Notes: generated by a model not told the origin, from the letters alone. DNA of 64,000 nt from Nitrospirota bacterium (GCA_021801345.1 JAJYYA010000066.1:115593-179592), one strand, 5' to 3'. Positions 25,950 through 36,366 are shown, numbered from the stretch's first letter. Program-made: numbers and translations.

Positions 25950-28586
25950 ATGGTGAAGCTGACAGTCAACGGGAAAGAGGTCGAGGTTCCGGCCGGGACG
26001 ACGATTCTTCATGCCGCCTCCGCAGCCGGTATTCCGATTCCGACATTCTGCTACAATCCCCGGATGGATCCGGCGGGTTCCTGCCGTATCTGCGCGGTGG
26101 AGCTTGAAGACTCAAAACGGACGGTCATGGGGTGCATCACCCAGGTTGCTGAAGGGATGAAGGTCCTGACGGAGTCCCCAAAGGTCCATGAGGCCAGGAA
26201 GACAAATCTTGAGCTTCTCCTGCTCCACCATCCGCTTGACTGCCCCGTCTGTGACTGTGGGGGGGAGTGTCCTCTCCAGAACATGTCGTTTGCCTACGGT
26301 GGCGCCGACTCCCGCTTCGAAAGCCACCGGAACGACGAACCTGAGGATATGAAGAGCGAGGTTCTGGTCTTTAACTCGAACCGGTGTATTCTTTGCGGCA
26401 AGTGTGTGCGCGTGTGCGATGAAATTCAGGATGTTCATGCCATCGGCTTCATTAACCGTGGCTTTGATACGGTCATCGGTCCCCCCCTCGGAAAGAAACT
26501 CGACTGTGAGTTTTGCGGAGACTGTCTTGAGGTCTGCCCCACGGGAGCGATCACGGACCGCTTTGTCCGTTACCAGTTTCGTCCCTGGCAGATGGAGAAG
26601 ACGGAGACGACCTGCACCTCTTGCGGCTCCGGATGCCGGATGGTCGTCGACACCGAAAACGAAGCGATTGTCCGGATCTCGGCCCGGGAAGGACTCGGTC
26701 CGAACGAAGGGTCAATCTGCGTGGTCGGACGATTCGGATTTAACGCCGTCCAGAACAAGTCTCGCCTTGAGTCCCCCCACTTCAAGCGGGCACAGCGTCT
26801 TGTTCCCGGAAGCTGGGAGGAGATCCTTCCGAAGATTGCCGCACATCTCGCCTCTCTTTCCTCTTCAGGCGAGGGACGGGTTGCCGGTCTGATCTCTTCT
26901 CAATTGCCGATAGAGGACGCCTTCCTCTTTCAGCGCTTTATGCGCCAAACCCTGAATTCGAACTTCCTTGACTCCGACGCCCGGCAGGGGCTCATGAATA
27001 TGGCCATTCCCCTTGTTTCCGCGACCGGATCCCTGCGTCCTCTTGTTGACAATCAGGATATCATCGCGGCCGACACGATCGTTGTGCTCGGCGCCGATCC
27101 CGCTGCCGAGTCCAATATTACCGGGCTTGCCATCAAGAAGGCGGTGAGAAAGAACAAGGCCGCCCTTTACCTCGTTCATGGTCATGATGTCAGTATCTCA
27201 ACGCGAGCCCGGGAGGTGATCCGCCTTCTTCCCGGAACGGAAGAGAGCTTCCTCTCGATGCTCAGAGAGGCTCTTTCCTCCGGGACAACCGCACTCTCTT
27301 CCGAATCCCGCCAGAGGTTCCAGGGGCTCGGGGCCACCCCCGAGGCCGTCGAACGTCTTCTCTCCGACCTGCGGGCATCAAAGCGAACAGTTTTTGTCAC
27401 CGGTCGCAGGTTTCATCGTTCCGACCAGGGCTTTGGGGCCTCTGCGCAGCTTCTCCGCCTGATGGCCGAACGCAACATGTTCGCCTCCGAAGGAAGCGGA
27501 CTCTTGGTTCTTCCCGAGTCGGGCAACGATCTTGGAGTGTTGATGATGGGCGCGACGGCCGAGTGGCTTCCGGGACTGCTCGATGCGACAAATGCCGAGC
27601 AGCGGTCTGTCTGGGAGAACCACTGGCAGGCAAAGCTTCCCTCGGGGGGCGGAGGACTTCGCGAGATCCTGTCGGGGATCGAGGCCGGGAAGATCCGGGC
27701 ACTCATCTCTTTGGGCGTGGATCCCTTCACCTTCCTGCCGGATACGGGCCATATCAGAAAAACGCTTTCGAAGCTTGAGCTTCTCGTGGTCGTCGATCTT
27801 TTTCAGGGGCCCCTTTCAGACATGGCCCACTATCTCCTCCCTGCGGCCAGTCCGTTTGAGCGAGCGGGGCATGTGGTGAGCGCTGAAGGTTTTGTTCAGC
27901 CGCTGGCTCCGGCGATGGCTCCATGGGGTCTGGCCCTCCCAGAGTCGGAGATTTTGCTTCGTCTTGCCCGGCAGATGGGGCGGGCTTTGCCTTTTGACGA
28001 TCTTTCGGCCCTCTCCTCCGAAGTTTTCAGAATTTTCCCGGATCTTCGCCCTTCGACGAGGAACGCCCCGTACTTTCAGGGAAAGACAGGAGAGATCCTC
28101 CTGTCGCTTCCCCGCGTTCAGCCGCCGCACAAGGCTCAGCGGGAATCGGTTCTTGCCCGGGTCGCGAGCTTTGTCAAAGCGGATCTCCCTGCGACCGTGG
28201 CGCCCGCCGCTTTAAACGCGACGGAAAGGCCCGAGAACTCCTTTGTGCTGACTCTCTCGAAGTCTATCAACCATGCCGGAACACGGACTCTTCTCGACTC
28301 GAACCTCATGACGATCGAGGGAGAGGGTTTCCTGAAGGTTCCGCGGTCATGGGCAAGAAAGAGAAAGCTCAAGAAGGGAGCCTGTGTTCTTCTCTCGACG
28401 CCGCACGGTCGGATCTCGGTGCCGATCGATCCCGTTGCGGGCCTGGCTGATGGAGAGGTGCATTATCCGCTTCACTTTGCCGATGCCCGCTTTCTGGCGC
28501 TTTTCCCTGCCCATCTGAACTTTAATTCGCAATCCGGTGCTCAGTCCGGGCAAGCTATCGACGTGACGGTAGAGCCTATCGTCTGA
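25950..28586 (+). CDS. nuoG: NADH-quinone oxidoreductase subunit G
   Basis: 75-kDa type subunit that carries electrons along a chain of clusters. 878 residues from ATG 25950 (GAGG 8 nt upstream; GTG 25932 overlaps the nuoF stop). The N-terminal [2Fe-2S] site is FCYNPRMDPAGSCRICAVEL, the His/Cys-ligated site HHPLDCPVCDCGGECPLQ, and two [4Fe-4S] motifs CILCGKCVRVC and CEFCGDCLEVC follow. CTSCGSGCRM plus a later Cys give the extra N7-type site found in only some complex I. The large molybdopterin-fold domain is present but without a molybdenum ligand evident. The C-terminus shows FdhF-like segments. Confidence 0.93.
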   Translation: MVKLTVNGKEVEVPAGTTILHAASAAGIPIPTFCYNPRMDPAGSCRICAVELEDSKRTVMGCITQVAEGMKVLTESPKVHEARKTNLELLLLHHPLDCPVCDCGGECPLQNMSFAYGGADSRFESHRNDEPEDMKSEVLVFNSNRCILCGKCVRVCDEIQDVHAIGFINRGFDTVIGPPLGKKLDCEFCGDCLEVCPTGAITDRFVRYQFRPWQMEKTETTCTSCGSGCRMVVDTENEAIVRISAREGLGPNEGSICVVGRFGFNAVQNKSRLESPHFKRAQRLVPGSWEEILPKIAAHLASLSSSGEGRVAGLISSQLPIEDAFLFQRFMRQTLNSNFLDSDARQGLMNMAIPLVSATGSLRPLVDNQDIIAADTIVVLGADPAAESNITGLAIKKAVRKNKAALYLVHGHDVSISTRAREVIRLLPGTEESFLSMLREALSSGTTALSSESRQRFQGLGATPEAVERLLSDLRASKRTVFVTGRRFHRSDQGFGASAQLLRLMAERNMFASEGSGLLVLPESGNDLGVLMMGATAEWLPGLLDATNAEQRSVWENHWQAKLPSGGGGLREILSGIEAGKIRALISLGVDPFTFLPDTGHIRKTLSKLELLVVVDLFQGPLSDMAHYLLPAASPFERAGHVVSAEGFVQPLAPAMAPWGLALPESEILLRLARQMGRALPFDDLSALSSEVFRIFPDLRPSTRNAPYFQGKTGEILLSLPRVQPPHKAQRESVLARVASFVKADLPATVAPAALNATERPENSFVLTLSKSINHAGTRTLLDSNLMTIEGEGFLKVPRSWARKRKLKKGACVLLSTPHGRISVPIDPVAGLADGEVHYPLHFADARFLALFPAHLNFNSQSGAQSGQAIDVTVEPIV

Positions 28587-28630
28587 CGGAGCATCCTCTC
28601 TAGAGTCATTGAGGACATTTATGATCGGAC

Positions 28631-28660
28631 GGGAAGAATCCTTCCCGAAAAAGGGTTTTT
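28631..28660 (+). other. Hairpin between nuoG and nuoH
   Basis: GGGAAG-AATC-CTTCCC (28631-28646) is followed by GAAAAAGGG and TTTTT (28656-28660). A shifted fold CCC-GAAAAA-GGG sits directly before the T run. It could be a weak attenuator inside the nuo operon, lowering expression of the membrane-arm genes, or a processing site. Confidence 0.35.
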
Positions 28661-28710
28661 GTGTGTTGAAAGCCCCCGGAATTTCGGGAGTTAACAGGAA
28701 AGGGTAGGGT

Positions 28711-29724
28711 TTGGCCAACGACCTCATCGGAGCCCTTGTCGTCATGCTGGGCGTCCTCTTTGTAGTGCTGACGATGATTGCGTATCTGACATATCTTGAG
28801 CGCAAGGTTCTCGGTTTCATGCAGGACCGTCTTGGTCCGATGGAGGTGGGCCCCTGGGGGCTTCTTCAGCCGCTTGCCGACGGTATCAAGCTCCTATCCA
28901 AGGAAGATATCATTCCGAGCGAAGCAAACCGGGCTATCTTCCGCATTGCCCCCGTCATCTCTCTTGTCCCTGCGATTCTGGCCTTTTCGGTCATTCCTTT
29001 CGGACACGATTCCTTTTCCTTTATGGGGATTACTCTTCATCCCTACATCGCCGACATCAATGTGGGGATCCTCCTGATTCTGGCGCTCTCCTCTATCGGT
29101 GCCTACGGAATCCTTCTCGGAGGCTGGGCCTCGAACAGCAAGTACTCCATTCTCGGAGCCCTTCGTTCGGCCGCCCAGGTCATCAGCTACGAACTCACTG
29201 CCGGGATGTCCGTCATCGGGGTCCTGATCCTTTCGGGCTCGATGTCTCTCGTCAAGATCGAGGATGCCCAGTCGGGAGGCTTCTGGCACTGGTATATTTT
29301 TCCGCAGATCGTGGCCTTCGTGATCTACGTGATCTCGGGCATTGCCGAGACAAACAGAACCCCGTTCGACCTTCCCGAGGCCGAGTCCGAACTTGTGGCC
29401 GGATTCTTTACCGAGTATTCGGGGATGAGGTTTTCCCTGTATTATTTGGCAGAATATGCCAACATGATTATCGTCTCCTCGATCGCCACCATTCTTTTTC
29501 TGGGAGGCTGGAATCCCCCGATCCCGGCGTTAGGATTTATTCCAGGGGTCATCTGGTTTCTCCTGAAGGTTTACTTTTTTCTCTTCTTTTTCTTCTGGAT
29601 CCGTGCAACCCTTCCCCGACTACGCTATGATCAGCTTATGCGGTTTGGTTGGAAGATCATGCTCCCCGTCTCCTTTGCAAATATCATTGTGACAGGGATT
29701 GCCGCATATTTTCTGGAACGCTAG
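28711..29724 (+). CDS. nuoH: NADH-quinone oxidoreductase subunit H
   Basis: Membrane subunit that links quinone reduction to proton translocation. 337 residues with eight or more membrane helices. Motifs: YLERKVLGFMQDRLGPMEVGPWG, GIAETNRTPFDLPEAESELVAG and FFTEYSGMRFSLYYLAEY. Start is TTG 28711 after GGGTAGGG; no ATG is available nearby in frame. Confidence 0.95.
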   Translation: MANDLIGALVVMLGVLFVVLTMIAYLTYLERKVLGFMQDRLGPMEVGPWGLLQPLADGIKLLSKEDIIPSEANRAIFRIAPVISLVPAILAFSVIPFGHDSFSFMGITLHPYIADINVGILLILALSSIGAYGILLGGWASNSKYSILGALRSAAQVISYELTAGMSVIGVLILSGSMSLVKIEDAQSGGFWHWYIFPQIVAFVIYVISGIAETNRTPFDLPEAESELVAGFFTEYSGMRFSLYYLAEYANMIIVSSIATILFLGGWNPPIPALGFIPGVIWFLLKVYFFLFFFFWIRATLPRLRYDQLMRFGWKIMLPVSFANIIVTGIAAYFLER

Positions 29725-29783
29725 CCGGGTAATTACGACTGATTGAATTTTCGGGATATTTCAGGCAATCCGAGGAGTCGAAG

Positions 29784-30332
29784 ATGTTGAAAAAATTTTT
29801 GAACACCATATTGTTTACGGAGATCGGGCAGGGGCTCAAGCTCACTCTCCGGCACATGTTCATGAAGAAGGTGACATCCCAGTATCCGCGAGAAAAGCTC
29901 GTACTTGCGGATGGCTATCGGGGCTTTATCGCTCATCGTCGATACGATAACGGGGTGGAACGCTGCGTAGGCTGCGACCTTTGCGAGGCGATCTGTCCGG
30001 CCAAGGCGATCAGGGTCGTAAGCGATATTCATCCGGAGATTCCTGACAGACGGTATGCGCGCGAATACACGCTTGATTTTACCCGCTGCATCTTCTGCGG
30101 TTTTTGCGTTGTGGCTTGCCCTGTCAACGCGCTCTCCATGACGAAGGAGTTTGCCCATTCCTCCTTCACGCGCAACGGGCTCATTTACTCGAAGGAACAG
30201 ATGCTCGCGCTGGGCGATCGCGCGGGTGCTGATTCCGACGCCTACCTCAAGGTCCGGAACATGTGGGAAGCGGAGAATTCTGGCAAGGACGAGGGGTATT
30301 ATCACTTCCCCCCCATCTCAATGGGAGGATAA
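29784..30332 (+). CDS. nuoI: NADH-quinone oxidoreductase subunit I
   Basis: Ferredoxin-like subunit with clusters N6a and N6b. 182 residues. Two motifs, CVGCDLCEAICP and CIFCGFCVVACP, supply eight cysteines. ATG 29784 follows GAGGAG. It ends 4 nt before the nuoJ start. Confidence 0.95.
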   Translation: MLKKFLNTILFTEIGQGLKLTLRHMFMKKVTSQYPREKLVLADGYRGFIAHRRYDNGVERCVGCDLCEAICPAKAIRVVSDIHPEIPDRRYAREYTLDFTRCIFCGFCVVACPVNALSMTKEFAHSSFTRNGLIYSKEQMLALGDRAGADSDAYLKVRNMWEAENSGKDEGYYHFPPISMGG

Positions 30333-30336
30333 CGGC

Positions 30337-30858
30337 TTGATTCAGCAACTGCCTTTTTTTTACTTCGGCGGGATGGCACTCGTCTGTGCCATCCTTGTCG
30401 TTGCATCCCGCGCGGCCATTTATTCCGCCATGGCACTTTTGGGTATGTTCATACATGTGGCGGGCCTTTTCATCGTCCTCGACGCTCCCTTTCTCGCCGG
30501 GGTCCAGCTTCTCGTCTACGCCGGTGCGATCCTCGTGCTGTATCTCTTCGTTGTCATGCTCCTGAATCTGCAGGGGGGAGGAGCCACGCCTCTCCAGAAA
30601 CAGACCCCCTTTGCGATTCTTCTATCGCTTCTTGCCATCGGTGAACTGGGGTACCTGCTTGTCAAGACCCATTTCTATCCGAAGCTTCCGGCAATTCCTC
30701 ATCCCTCCGTTCCCACGCTTGGCAATAGCGAGACGATCGGTATGGTTCTGTATACTCAGTATCTCTTTCCGTTCGAAGTGGCCTCCGTTGTCCTGCTGAT
30801 TGCGCTTGTCGGGGCGATCGTCATGGCCCGGGGCCGGGGTCGGTTCCGTCAGGAATAG
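30337..30858 (+). CDS. nuoJ: NADH-quinone oxidoreductase subunit J
   Basis: Membrane subunit of the proton-pumping arm. 173 residues, five predicted helices, family motif VQLLVYAGAILVLYLFVVMLL. Start is TTG 30337, with GGGAGG 8-9 nt upstream; the frame is open upstream through nuoI but that part is shadow. Confidence 0.92.
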   Translation: MIQQLPFFYFGGMALVCAILVVASRAAIYSAMALLGMFIHVAGLFIVLDAPFLAGVQLLVYAGAILVLYLFVVMLLNLQGGGATPLQKQTPFAILLSLLAIGELGYLLVKTHFYPKLPAIPHPSVPTLGNSETIGMVLYTQYLFPFEVASVVLLIALVGAIVMARGRGRFRQE

Positions 30859-30914
30859 TCGGGCCGAGCTTTTTCGTCAGAGTCGACTAATCGCAAGATT
30901 ATCAGGGAGTGTCG

Positions 30915-31217
30915 ATGGTTCCGTTGTCGTGGTATGTGGCGCTGTCAGCAATGATGTTTATAACGGGTCTGGTCGGGGTTCTTATCCGCCGAAATATTGT
31001 GGTGGTCCTCCTCTGCATAGAGATCATGCTCAATGCCGTGAACATCAACTTTGTCGCCTTCAGTGACTACCTGCACCTGATCGATGGGCAGATCTTCGTC
31101 TTTTTCGTGATTACCGTGGCAGCGGCCGAGGTCGCAATCGGACTGGGGATTATTATCTCCCTCTTCCGATTGAGAGAGTCGGTCAACATGGATGACTACA
31201 ACCTGCTGAAGCTTTGA
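30915..31217 (+). CDS. nuoK: NADH-quinone oxidoreductase subunit K
   Basis: Mrp-like small membrane subunit with three helices. 100 residues from ATG 30915 (GGGAG 5 nt upstream; GTG 30909 is part of that site). Conserved membrane glutamates are visible in [15 protein letters not shown] and [11 protein letters not shown]. Confidence 0.94.
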   Translation: MVPLSWYVALSAMMFITGLVGVLIRRNIVVVLLCIEIMLNAVNINFVAFSDYLHLIDGQIFVFFVITVAAAEVAIGLGIIISLFRLRESVNMDDYNLLKL

Positions 31218-31239
31218 TCTGCCGAGGGAGTTCCCGTAA

Positions 31240-33171
31240 ATGATGCCGATTCTTCTTATTCCGTTATTGCCGTTGCTCGGATTCCTGATCGTGGGAATCT
31301 TCTGGCCCTTTTTCAAGGGGAAAGGCCACCTGATCGCCCTTCCTCTTGTGACGATTTCCTGGGCTATCGCGACAATGGAGTTCTTCAAGAGCTTTACCAG
31401 CCCGCCGAGCCTGACTCTGGTCTACGACTGGATTCGCTCCGGCCATCTCGATGTCGGGATCTCTCTCCAGTACGACCATCTGGCCGCCATCATGCTGTTT
31501 ATGGTGACCACTGTGGCCATGCTGGTCCACCTCTATACCATCGGCTATATGCACGGCGACTCCGGCTACGATCGCTTCTTTGCCTATATCTCCCTCTTTA
31601 CCTTCTCGATGATCATGCTGGTTCTCTCCGACAACCTCGTCGAGATGTTCATCTTCTGGGAGGCTGTGGGGCTCTGCTCCTATCTTCTCATTGTCCACTG
31701 GTACGAACGACGCCCCTCCTGGCTTGCCGCCAACAAGGCCTTTATTATGAACCGCGTTGGGGACTTCGGGTTTCTTCTCGGAATTTTTCTCGTCTACGGG
31801 ACCTTCGGCTCTGTCCGCTTCGCCGAGATCTTTCCCGGGATGGCCTCACATTTGCACGAGACGGTGAACATCGCTTCGGCCTTCGGCGGAAATTGGCATG
31901 TTCCAGTCCTCGACGTGATCGCCCTTCTTCTCTTCCTCGGAGCCGTCGGAAAGTCTGCCCAGATTCCCTTGCATCCCTGGCTTCCTGACGCCATGGAAGG
32001 TCCGACGCCCATCTCCGCACTGATCCATGCGGCGACGATGGTGACCGCAGGCGTTTTTATGATTGCCCGCATGAACCCTCTTTACAATGCGGCTCCATTT
32101 GCCCTTCACGTGGTGGCTTGGACCGGGGCGATCACCGCCATCGTGGCGGCAACCATTGCCCTGACACAGCCGGATATCAAGAAGATCGTGGCCTACTCGA
32201 CGATGAGCCAGCTTGGCTACATGGTCATGGTTTGCGGCCTCGGTGGCTATGGGGCAGGCATCTTCCATCTCCTGACCCATGGAGCCTTCAAGGCACTCCT
32301 TTTCCTTGGGGCGGGATCGGTGATCCACTCCCTGTCCGGAGAGCAGGATGTTTTCAGGATGGGGGGGCTTCGAAAATACATCGGGCTAACCTTTGCGACG
32401 ATGCTGATCGGTTCGCTGGCCCTTTCGGGGATACCGCCTTTCGCCGGATACTACAGCAAAGACTTGATTCTGGTCACCGCCTACCAACAGGGTCCCCTGG
32501 GGCAGATGCTCTGGCTTATCGGGGTTCTGACGGCGGTTCTGACGGCTTTCTACAGCTTCAGACTCCTCTTCCTTGTCTTCGGCGGTAAGGAGCGCTTTCA
32601 CTCGGAGAGCCACGGCCATGCCGTCCACCCTCACGAGAGCCCTTTGACGATGACGATTCCGCTGATCGTTCTTTCTGTCGCCACACTCTGTGCCGGATGG
32701 GCCGGGGAGCACTACGGGATTTTGAACTATCTCGCCCAAGAGCTTCCTCTGCCGCAGATTCACGAAGGTGCGGGAGGTCTCTCCGAGAGTGCCCTCAAGA
32801 TGCTCTCTGTGGCAGTCGGGGTATTGGGTATCCTGGCGGCATGGGTTCTCTACGGGAAGGAGTCTGCGATCCCGGGCGCTCTTGCGCGGAATCTTTCCTT
32901 CTTCTACCGGATCTCTCTGCACAAGTGGTACTTTGATGAGCTTTACGATGCCGTTTTTGTTCGCCCGTCCTTCATTGTCGGTCGGCTTTTCTGGCAGGAG
33001 CTCGACAAGGGGGTCATCGACGGCATCGTCAATGGTGTCGGAACCTTCTTTCGCGGAAGCGGAGGAGCGATGCGCAATCTGCAGTCGGGCCAGATCCAGA
33101 ACTACGCGATGGTCATGGGGATCGGCGCCTTTGGACTCCTCGCCTTCTATCTCGTGTTCAACAGATTGTAG
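31240..33171 (+). CDS. nuoL: NADH-quinone oxidoreductase subunit L
   Basis: Distal antiporter-like proton pump with the long lateral helix. 643 residues. Motifs: YMHGDSGYDRFFAYISLF, FWEAVGLCSYLLIVHWYERR, GKSAQIPLHPWLPDAMEGPTPISALIHAATMV and the C-terminal helix region. Start ATG 31240 follows GAGGGAG; the usual 600-650 residue length is kept. Confidence 0.95.
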   Translation: MMPILLIPLLPLLGFLIVGIFWPFFKGKGHLIALPLVTISWAIATMEFFKSFTSPPSLTLVYDWIRSGHLDVGISLQYDHLAAIMLFMVTTVAMLVHLYTIGYMHGDSGYDRFFAYISLFTFSMIMLVLSDNLVEMFIFWEAVGLCSYLLIVHWYERRPSWLAANKAFIMNRVGDFGFLLGIFLVYGTFGSVRFAEIFPGMASHLHETVNIASAFGGNWHVPVLDVIALLLFLGAVGKSAQIPLHPWLPDAMEGPTPISALIHAATMVTAGVFMIARMNPLYNAAPFALHVVAWTGAITAIVAATIALTQPDIKKIVAYSTMSQLGYMVMVCGLGGYGAGIFHLLTHGAFKALLFLGAGSVIHSLSGEQDVFRMGGLRKYIGLTFATMLIGSLALSGIPPFAGYYSKDLILVTAYQQGPLGQMLWLIGVLTAVLTAFYSFRLLFLVFGGKERFHSESHGHAVHPHESPLTMTIPLIVLSVATLCAGWAGEHYGILNYLAQELPLPQIHEGAGGLSESALKMLSVAVGVLGILAAWVLYGKESAIPGALARNLSFFYRISLHKWYFDELYDAVFVRPSFIVGRLFWQELDKGVIDGIVNGVGTFFRGSGGAMRNLQSGQIQNYAMVMGIGAFGLLAFYLVFNRL

Positions 33172-33272
33172 GATCCGTTCCCTCTGAATCCCTTTCGGGG
33201 AGGTGAGGGGGGATCCTTTTTCCGGAGGGATTTGTCCGCTCCGGGGACCCATATCGAAGAGGATGATGCCTG

Positions 33273-34772
33273 ATGACTTTTTTGTCCGTACCGATTCTGA
33301 CATTTCTGATCTTCTTCCCGGTTGTCGCCTCCCTGCTTCTCCTGCCCTTTTACAAAAGGACCGGAACCGATGGAGCCGTCAAGTGGATCGCGCTGGGGAT
33401 CACCGTCATCGAGTTTCTCCTCTCGCTCTCTCTGCTGATCGGAAACAATCCGCATCTCTATCAGATGCAGTTTGTCGAAAATCATTTGTGGATTCCTTTC
33501 GGAAACATCCACTACGCATTGGGGATTGACGGGATCAGCCTTGTTCTGATTGTCATGACCACCTTCCTCATGCCGATGACGGTCCTGACCTCCTGGGTCG
33601 GGATTTCGAAAAATATTCCTCTTTTCATGATCAACATTCTGGTGCTGGAAGGGGCGATGATCGGTGTCTTCTGCGCCACCGACTTCGTTCTTTTCTACGT
33701 CTTCTGGGAAGCCATGCTCATTCCCATGTACCTGATCATCGGGGTATGGGGAGGTCCGAACCGCATCTATGCCGCGATCAAGTTTTTTCTCTATACCCTG
33801 GCGGGCTCCCTCCTTCTTCTCGTCGCGATCATCGCCCTTTACTTTGTCGGCGGCCATACCTTTGACATCACGCGCCTTTCCGGACAGCACTACGGGATGA
33901 CCTTCCAGATTCTGGCGTTTCTGGCGATGTTCGTCGCCTTTGCGGTCAAGATCCCGATGTTTCCGTTTCACACATGGCTTCCTGATGCCCACGTGGAGGC
34001 GCCGACAGCCGGTTCGGTCATCCTGGCCTCCATTATGCTTAAGATGGGGGCCTACGGATTTCTCAGGTTCTCGCTTCCGATGTTCCCCGATGCCTCACGC
34101 TTCTTTACGCCCTTCATGCTGACCCTTTCGGTTATCGCAATTATCTGGGGGGCCTTCATGGCGCTGGCCCAAGAGGACATGAAGAAGCTGATCGCCTACT
34201 CCTCGGTGAGCCATATGGGCGTTGTGACGCTGGGCATCTTCGTGGCGAATGTTCAGGGGATCGAAGGCGCTCTCATGCAGATGCTCAACCATGGAATCAC
34301 AACCGGGGCGCTCTTCCTTTGCATCGGCGTTCTCTACGACCGCTCCCACTCCCGCCTCCTCTCCGAATACGGAGGGCTCGCGAAGCAGATGCCAGTTTAC
34401 TCGACCCTTCTCGTCATCTTCGCCCTTTCCTCACTGGCGCTTCCGGGAACGAACTCATTTGTCGGGGAGTTTCTTGTCCTGATCGGTTCATTCAAAACCC
34501 ATGCCGTCGTCTCCTCGTTGGCCACGACGGGAGTGATTCTGTCTGCCATGTATCTCCTCTATATGCTCTCCCGGGTCGTCTGGGGGGTCTACACGCCGAA
34601 GAATTACGCCATGCCGGATCTTCATTCTTACGAGTGGGGGTCGCTTCTTCCCCTGGTCGTCATGGTGATTGTCATCGGTCTTCTCCCGAACCCTGTTCTC
34701 TCTCTCTTTCACCAAAGTGTGGCGCACCTCGTAGGGCAGATGCAGCCTGTCCCGATGGCCTCGCTGCACTAA
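33273..34772 (+). CDS. nuoM: NADH-quinone oxidoreductase subunit M
   Basis: Antiporter-like proton-pump subunit. 499 residues. Motifs: ALGIDGISLVLIVMTTFLMP, FWEAMLIPMYLIIGVWGG, AFAVKIPMFPFHTWLPDAHVEAPTAGSVILA and KLIAYSSVSHMG. A 101-nt gap separates it from nuoL; no gene is seen in the gap. Confidence 0.95.
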   Translation: MTFLSVPILTFLIFFPVVASLLLLPFYKRTGTDGAVKWIALGITVIEFLLSLSLLIGNNPHLYQMQFVENHLWIPFGNIHYALGIDGISLVLIVMTTFLMPMTVLTSWVGISKNIPLFMINILVLEGAMIGVFCATDFVLFYVFWEAMLIPMYLIIGVWGGPNRIYAAIKFFLYTLAGSLLLLVAIIALYFVGGHTFDITRLSGQHYGMTFQILAFLAMFVAFAVKIPMFPFHTWLPDAHVEAPTAGSVILASIMLKMGAYGFLRFSLPMFPDASRFFTPFMLTLSVIAIIWGAFMALAQEDMKKLIAYSSVSHMGVVTLGIFVANVQGIEGALMQMLNHGITTGALFLCIGVLYDRSHSRLLSEYGGLAKQMPVYSTLLVIFALSSLALPGTNSFVGEFLVLIGSFKTHAVVSSLATTGVILSAMYLLYMLSRVVWGVYTPKNYAMPDLHSYEWGSLLPLVVMVIVIGLLPNPVLSLFHQSVAHLVGQMQPVPMASLH

Positions 34773-34827
34773 TCGATACTGACGTTTTTTTGTTGGGGAT
34801 CTTCAACCGTCTGAAGGAGTTTTTTTG

Positions 34828-36273
34828 ATGAATTTCTCCCCGGTCAACATTATGGGAACGATGCCAGAGATCTATCTGACCGTTCTGGGAAGTCTCCTTT
34901 TTCTCATGGAACCCTTTGTTCCAGCGAAAAAACGGTCTCTTCTCGGGATCTTTGCCATTTTTGCCTTAATCTTTGCGATGATCGCCACTTTCGGTCTTAA
35001 CGGAAAAGGTCTCCCTCTCTATCAGGGGCTTTATATCGTCGATCCCTTCTCGAACTTCTTTAAGGTGGTCATCTACCTCGGGACGATCCTGACCATCCTG
35101 TTCTCTCTTCCTTATCTTGAGAAGGAGGAGATCCACGTCGGGGAATACTACGGCTTTCTCCTTTTTGCTGCAGTCGGCATGATGATCATGGTCTCGGCCG
35201 GGGACCTCATTACCCTCTTTCTGGGAATTGAGCTCATGTCCCTGTGCTTCTATGTTCTCGTAGGGCTCAAGAGGAACTCGCACCGCTCGGTGGAGGCCTC
35301 GTTCAAATACTTTCTTCTCGGGGCTTTTGCGGCTGCGATTTTCCTTTACGGAGTCTCTCTTCTCTACGGAGCCTCCGGCACGGAGACGCTGAGCGGTCTT
35401 GCCCAGTTCATTTCCAACCCCGGGGCTCTTCGTCCCATGGTCTTTGCGGGGATGATCCTGACGATGGTCGGATTTGCCTTCAAGGTCTCGGCCGCTCCTT
35501 TTCATATGTGGACTCCCGATGTCTATGAAGGGGCCCCGACCGTTGTGACCGGATTTATGGCCTCGGTGGGCAAGGTTGCCGCCTTTGGTGTCTTCCTCAG
35601 AGTGTTCTGGGTGGCGTTTTCCGCGAACCGGGACCACTGGTCCCTTCTTATTGTTCTGGCGGCCATCCTCTCCATGATCGTCGGAAATATCGTCGCCCTG
35701 GTTCAGACGAATATCAAAAGGATGCTGGCCTACTCCTCCATCGGCCATGCCGGGTATGCGGTCATCGCCCTTCTCAACCCGAGCCGGGAGAGCCTCTTTG
35801 CCCTCATGTTTTACATGTTCACATACCTCTTCATGACCCTCGGGGCATTCGGCATCATTCTCATTCTCCGACGGAAGGGGGTCGAAGGCGAGGAGATTTC
35901 AGACTTTGTGGGGCTTAACAAGAAGAATCCTCTGGCGGCATTTTTGATGCTGGTTTTCATGTTTTCCCTCGCAGGCATTCCCCCCTTCGGAGGGTTTCTG
36001 GCGAAGTTCTACATCTTTATGGCGGCGGTCCATGCCGGCTACACTTGGCTTGCGGTGGTCGGCGTCCTCTTGAGTGCGGTCGGTGCCTACTATTACATTC
36101 GGGTGGTCATGGCAATGTACATGAAAGATCCTGTCGAGGCAGTGGAGTTTTCTCCCAACCGCATGGAGGGGATGGCTCTCTTCGTGACAGCGGCCATGAC
36201 GGTCATTCTCGGGATCTTTCCCCTGCCGTTTGTCCACTACATCGAGACCTCGCTTGCGATTCTCGTTCCCTGA
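34828..36273 (+). CDS. nuoN: NADH-quinone oxidoreductase subunit N
   Basis: Third antiporter-like subunit, last gene of the operon. 481 residues from ATG 34828 (AAGGAG 8 nt upstream; a TTG one codon earlier is possible). Motifs: GIELMSLCFYVLVGLKR, AFKVSAAPFHMWTPDVYEGAPTVV and KRMLAYSSIGHAGY. A single copy each of L, M and N is present here. Confidence 0.95.
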   Translation: MNFSPVNIMGTMPEIYLTVLGSLLFLMEPFVPAKKRSLLGIFAIFALIFAMIATFGLNGKGLPLYQGLYIVDPFSNFFKVVIYLGTILTILFSLPYLEKEEIHVGEYYGFLLFAAVGMMIMVSAGDLITLFLGIELMSLCFYVLVGLKRNSHRSVEASFKYFLLGAFAAAIFLYGVSLLYGASGTETLSGLAQFISNPGALRPMVFAGMILTMVGFAFKVSAAPFHMWTPDVYEGAPTVVTGFMASVGKVAAFGVFLRVFWVAFSANRDHWSLLIVLAAILSMIVGNIVALVQTNIKRMLAYSSIGHAGYAVIALLNPSRESLFALMFYMFTYLFMTLGAFGIILILRRKGVEGEEISDFVGLNKKNPLAAFLMLVFMFSLAGIPPFGGFLAKFYIFMAAVHAGYTWLAVVGVLLSAVGAYYYIRVVMAMYMKDPVEAVEFSPNRMEGMALFVTAAMTVILGIFPLPFVHYIETSLAILVP

Positions 36274-36366
36274 GCGGAATATTCGCGCCAGTCGGTCTTT
36301 TCCTCTCCCGGGAGAAAACCGGTGTATACTTGATAGACAGGGTTCATTCAAACGGGAGGGGTTCGG

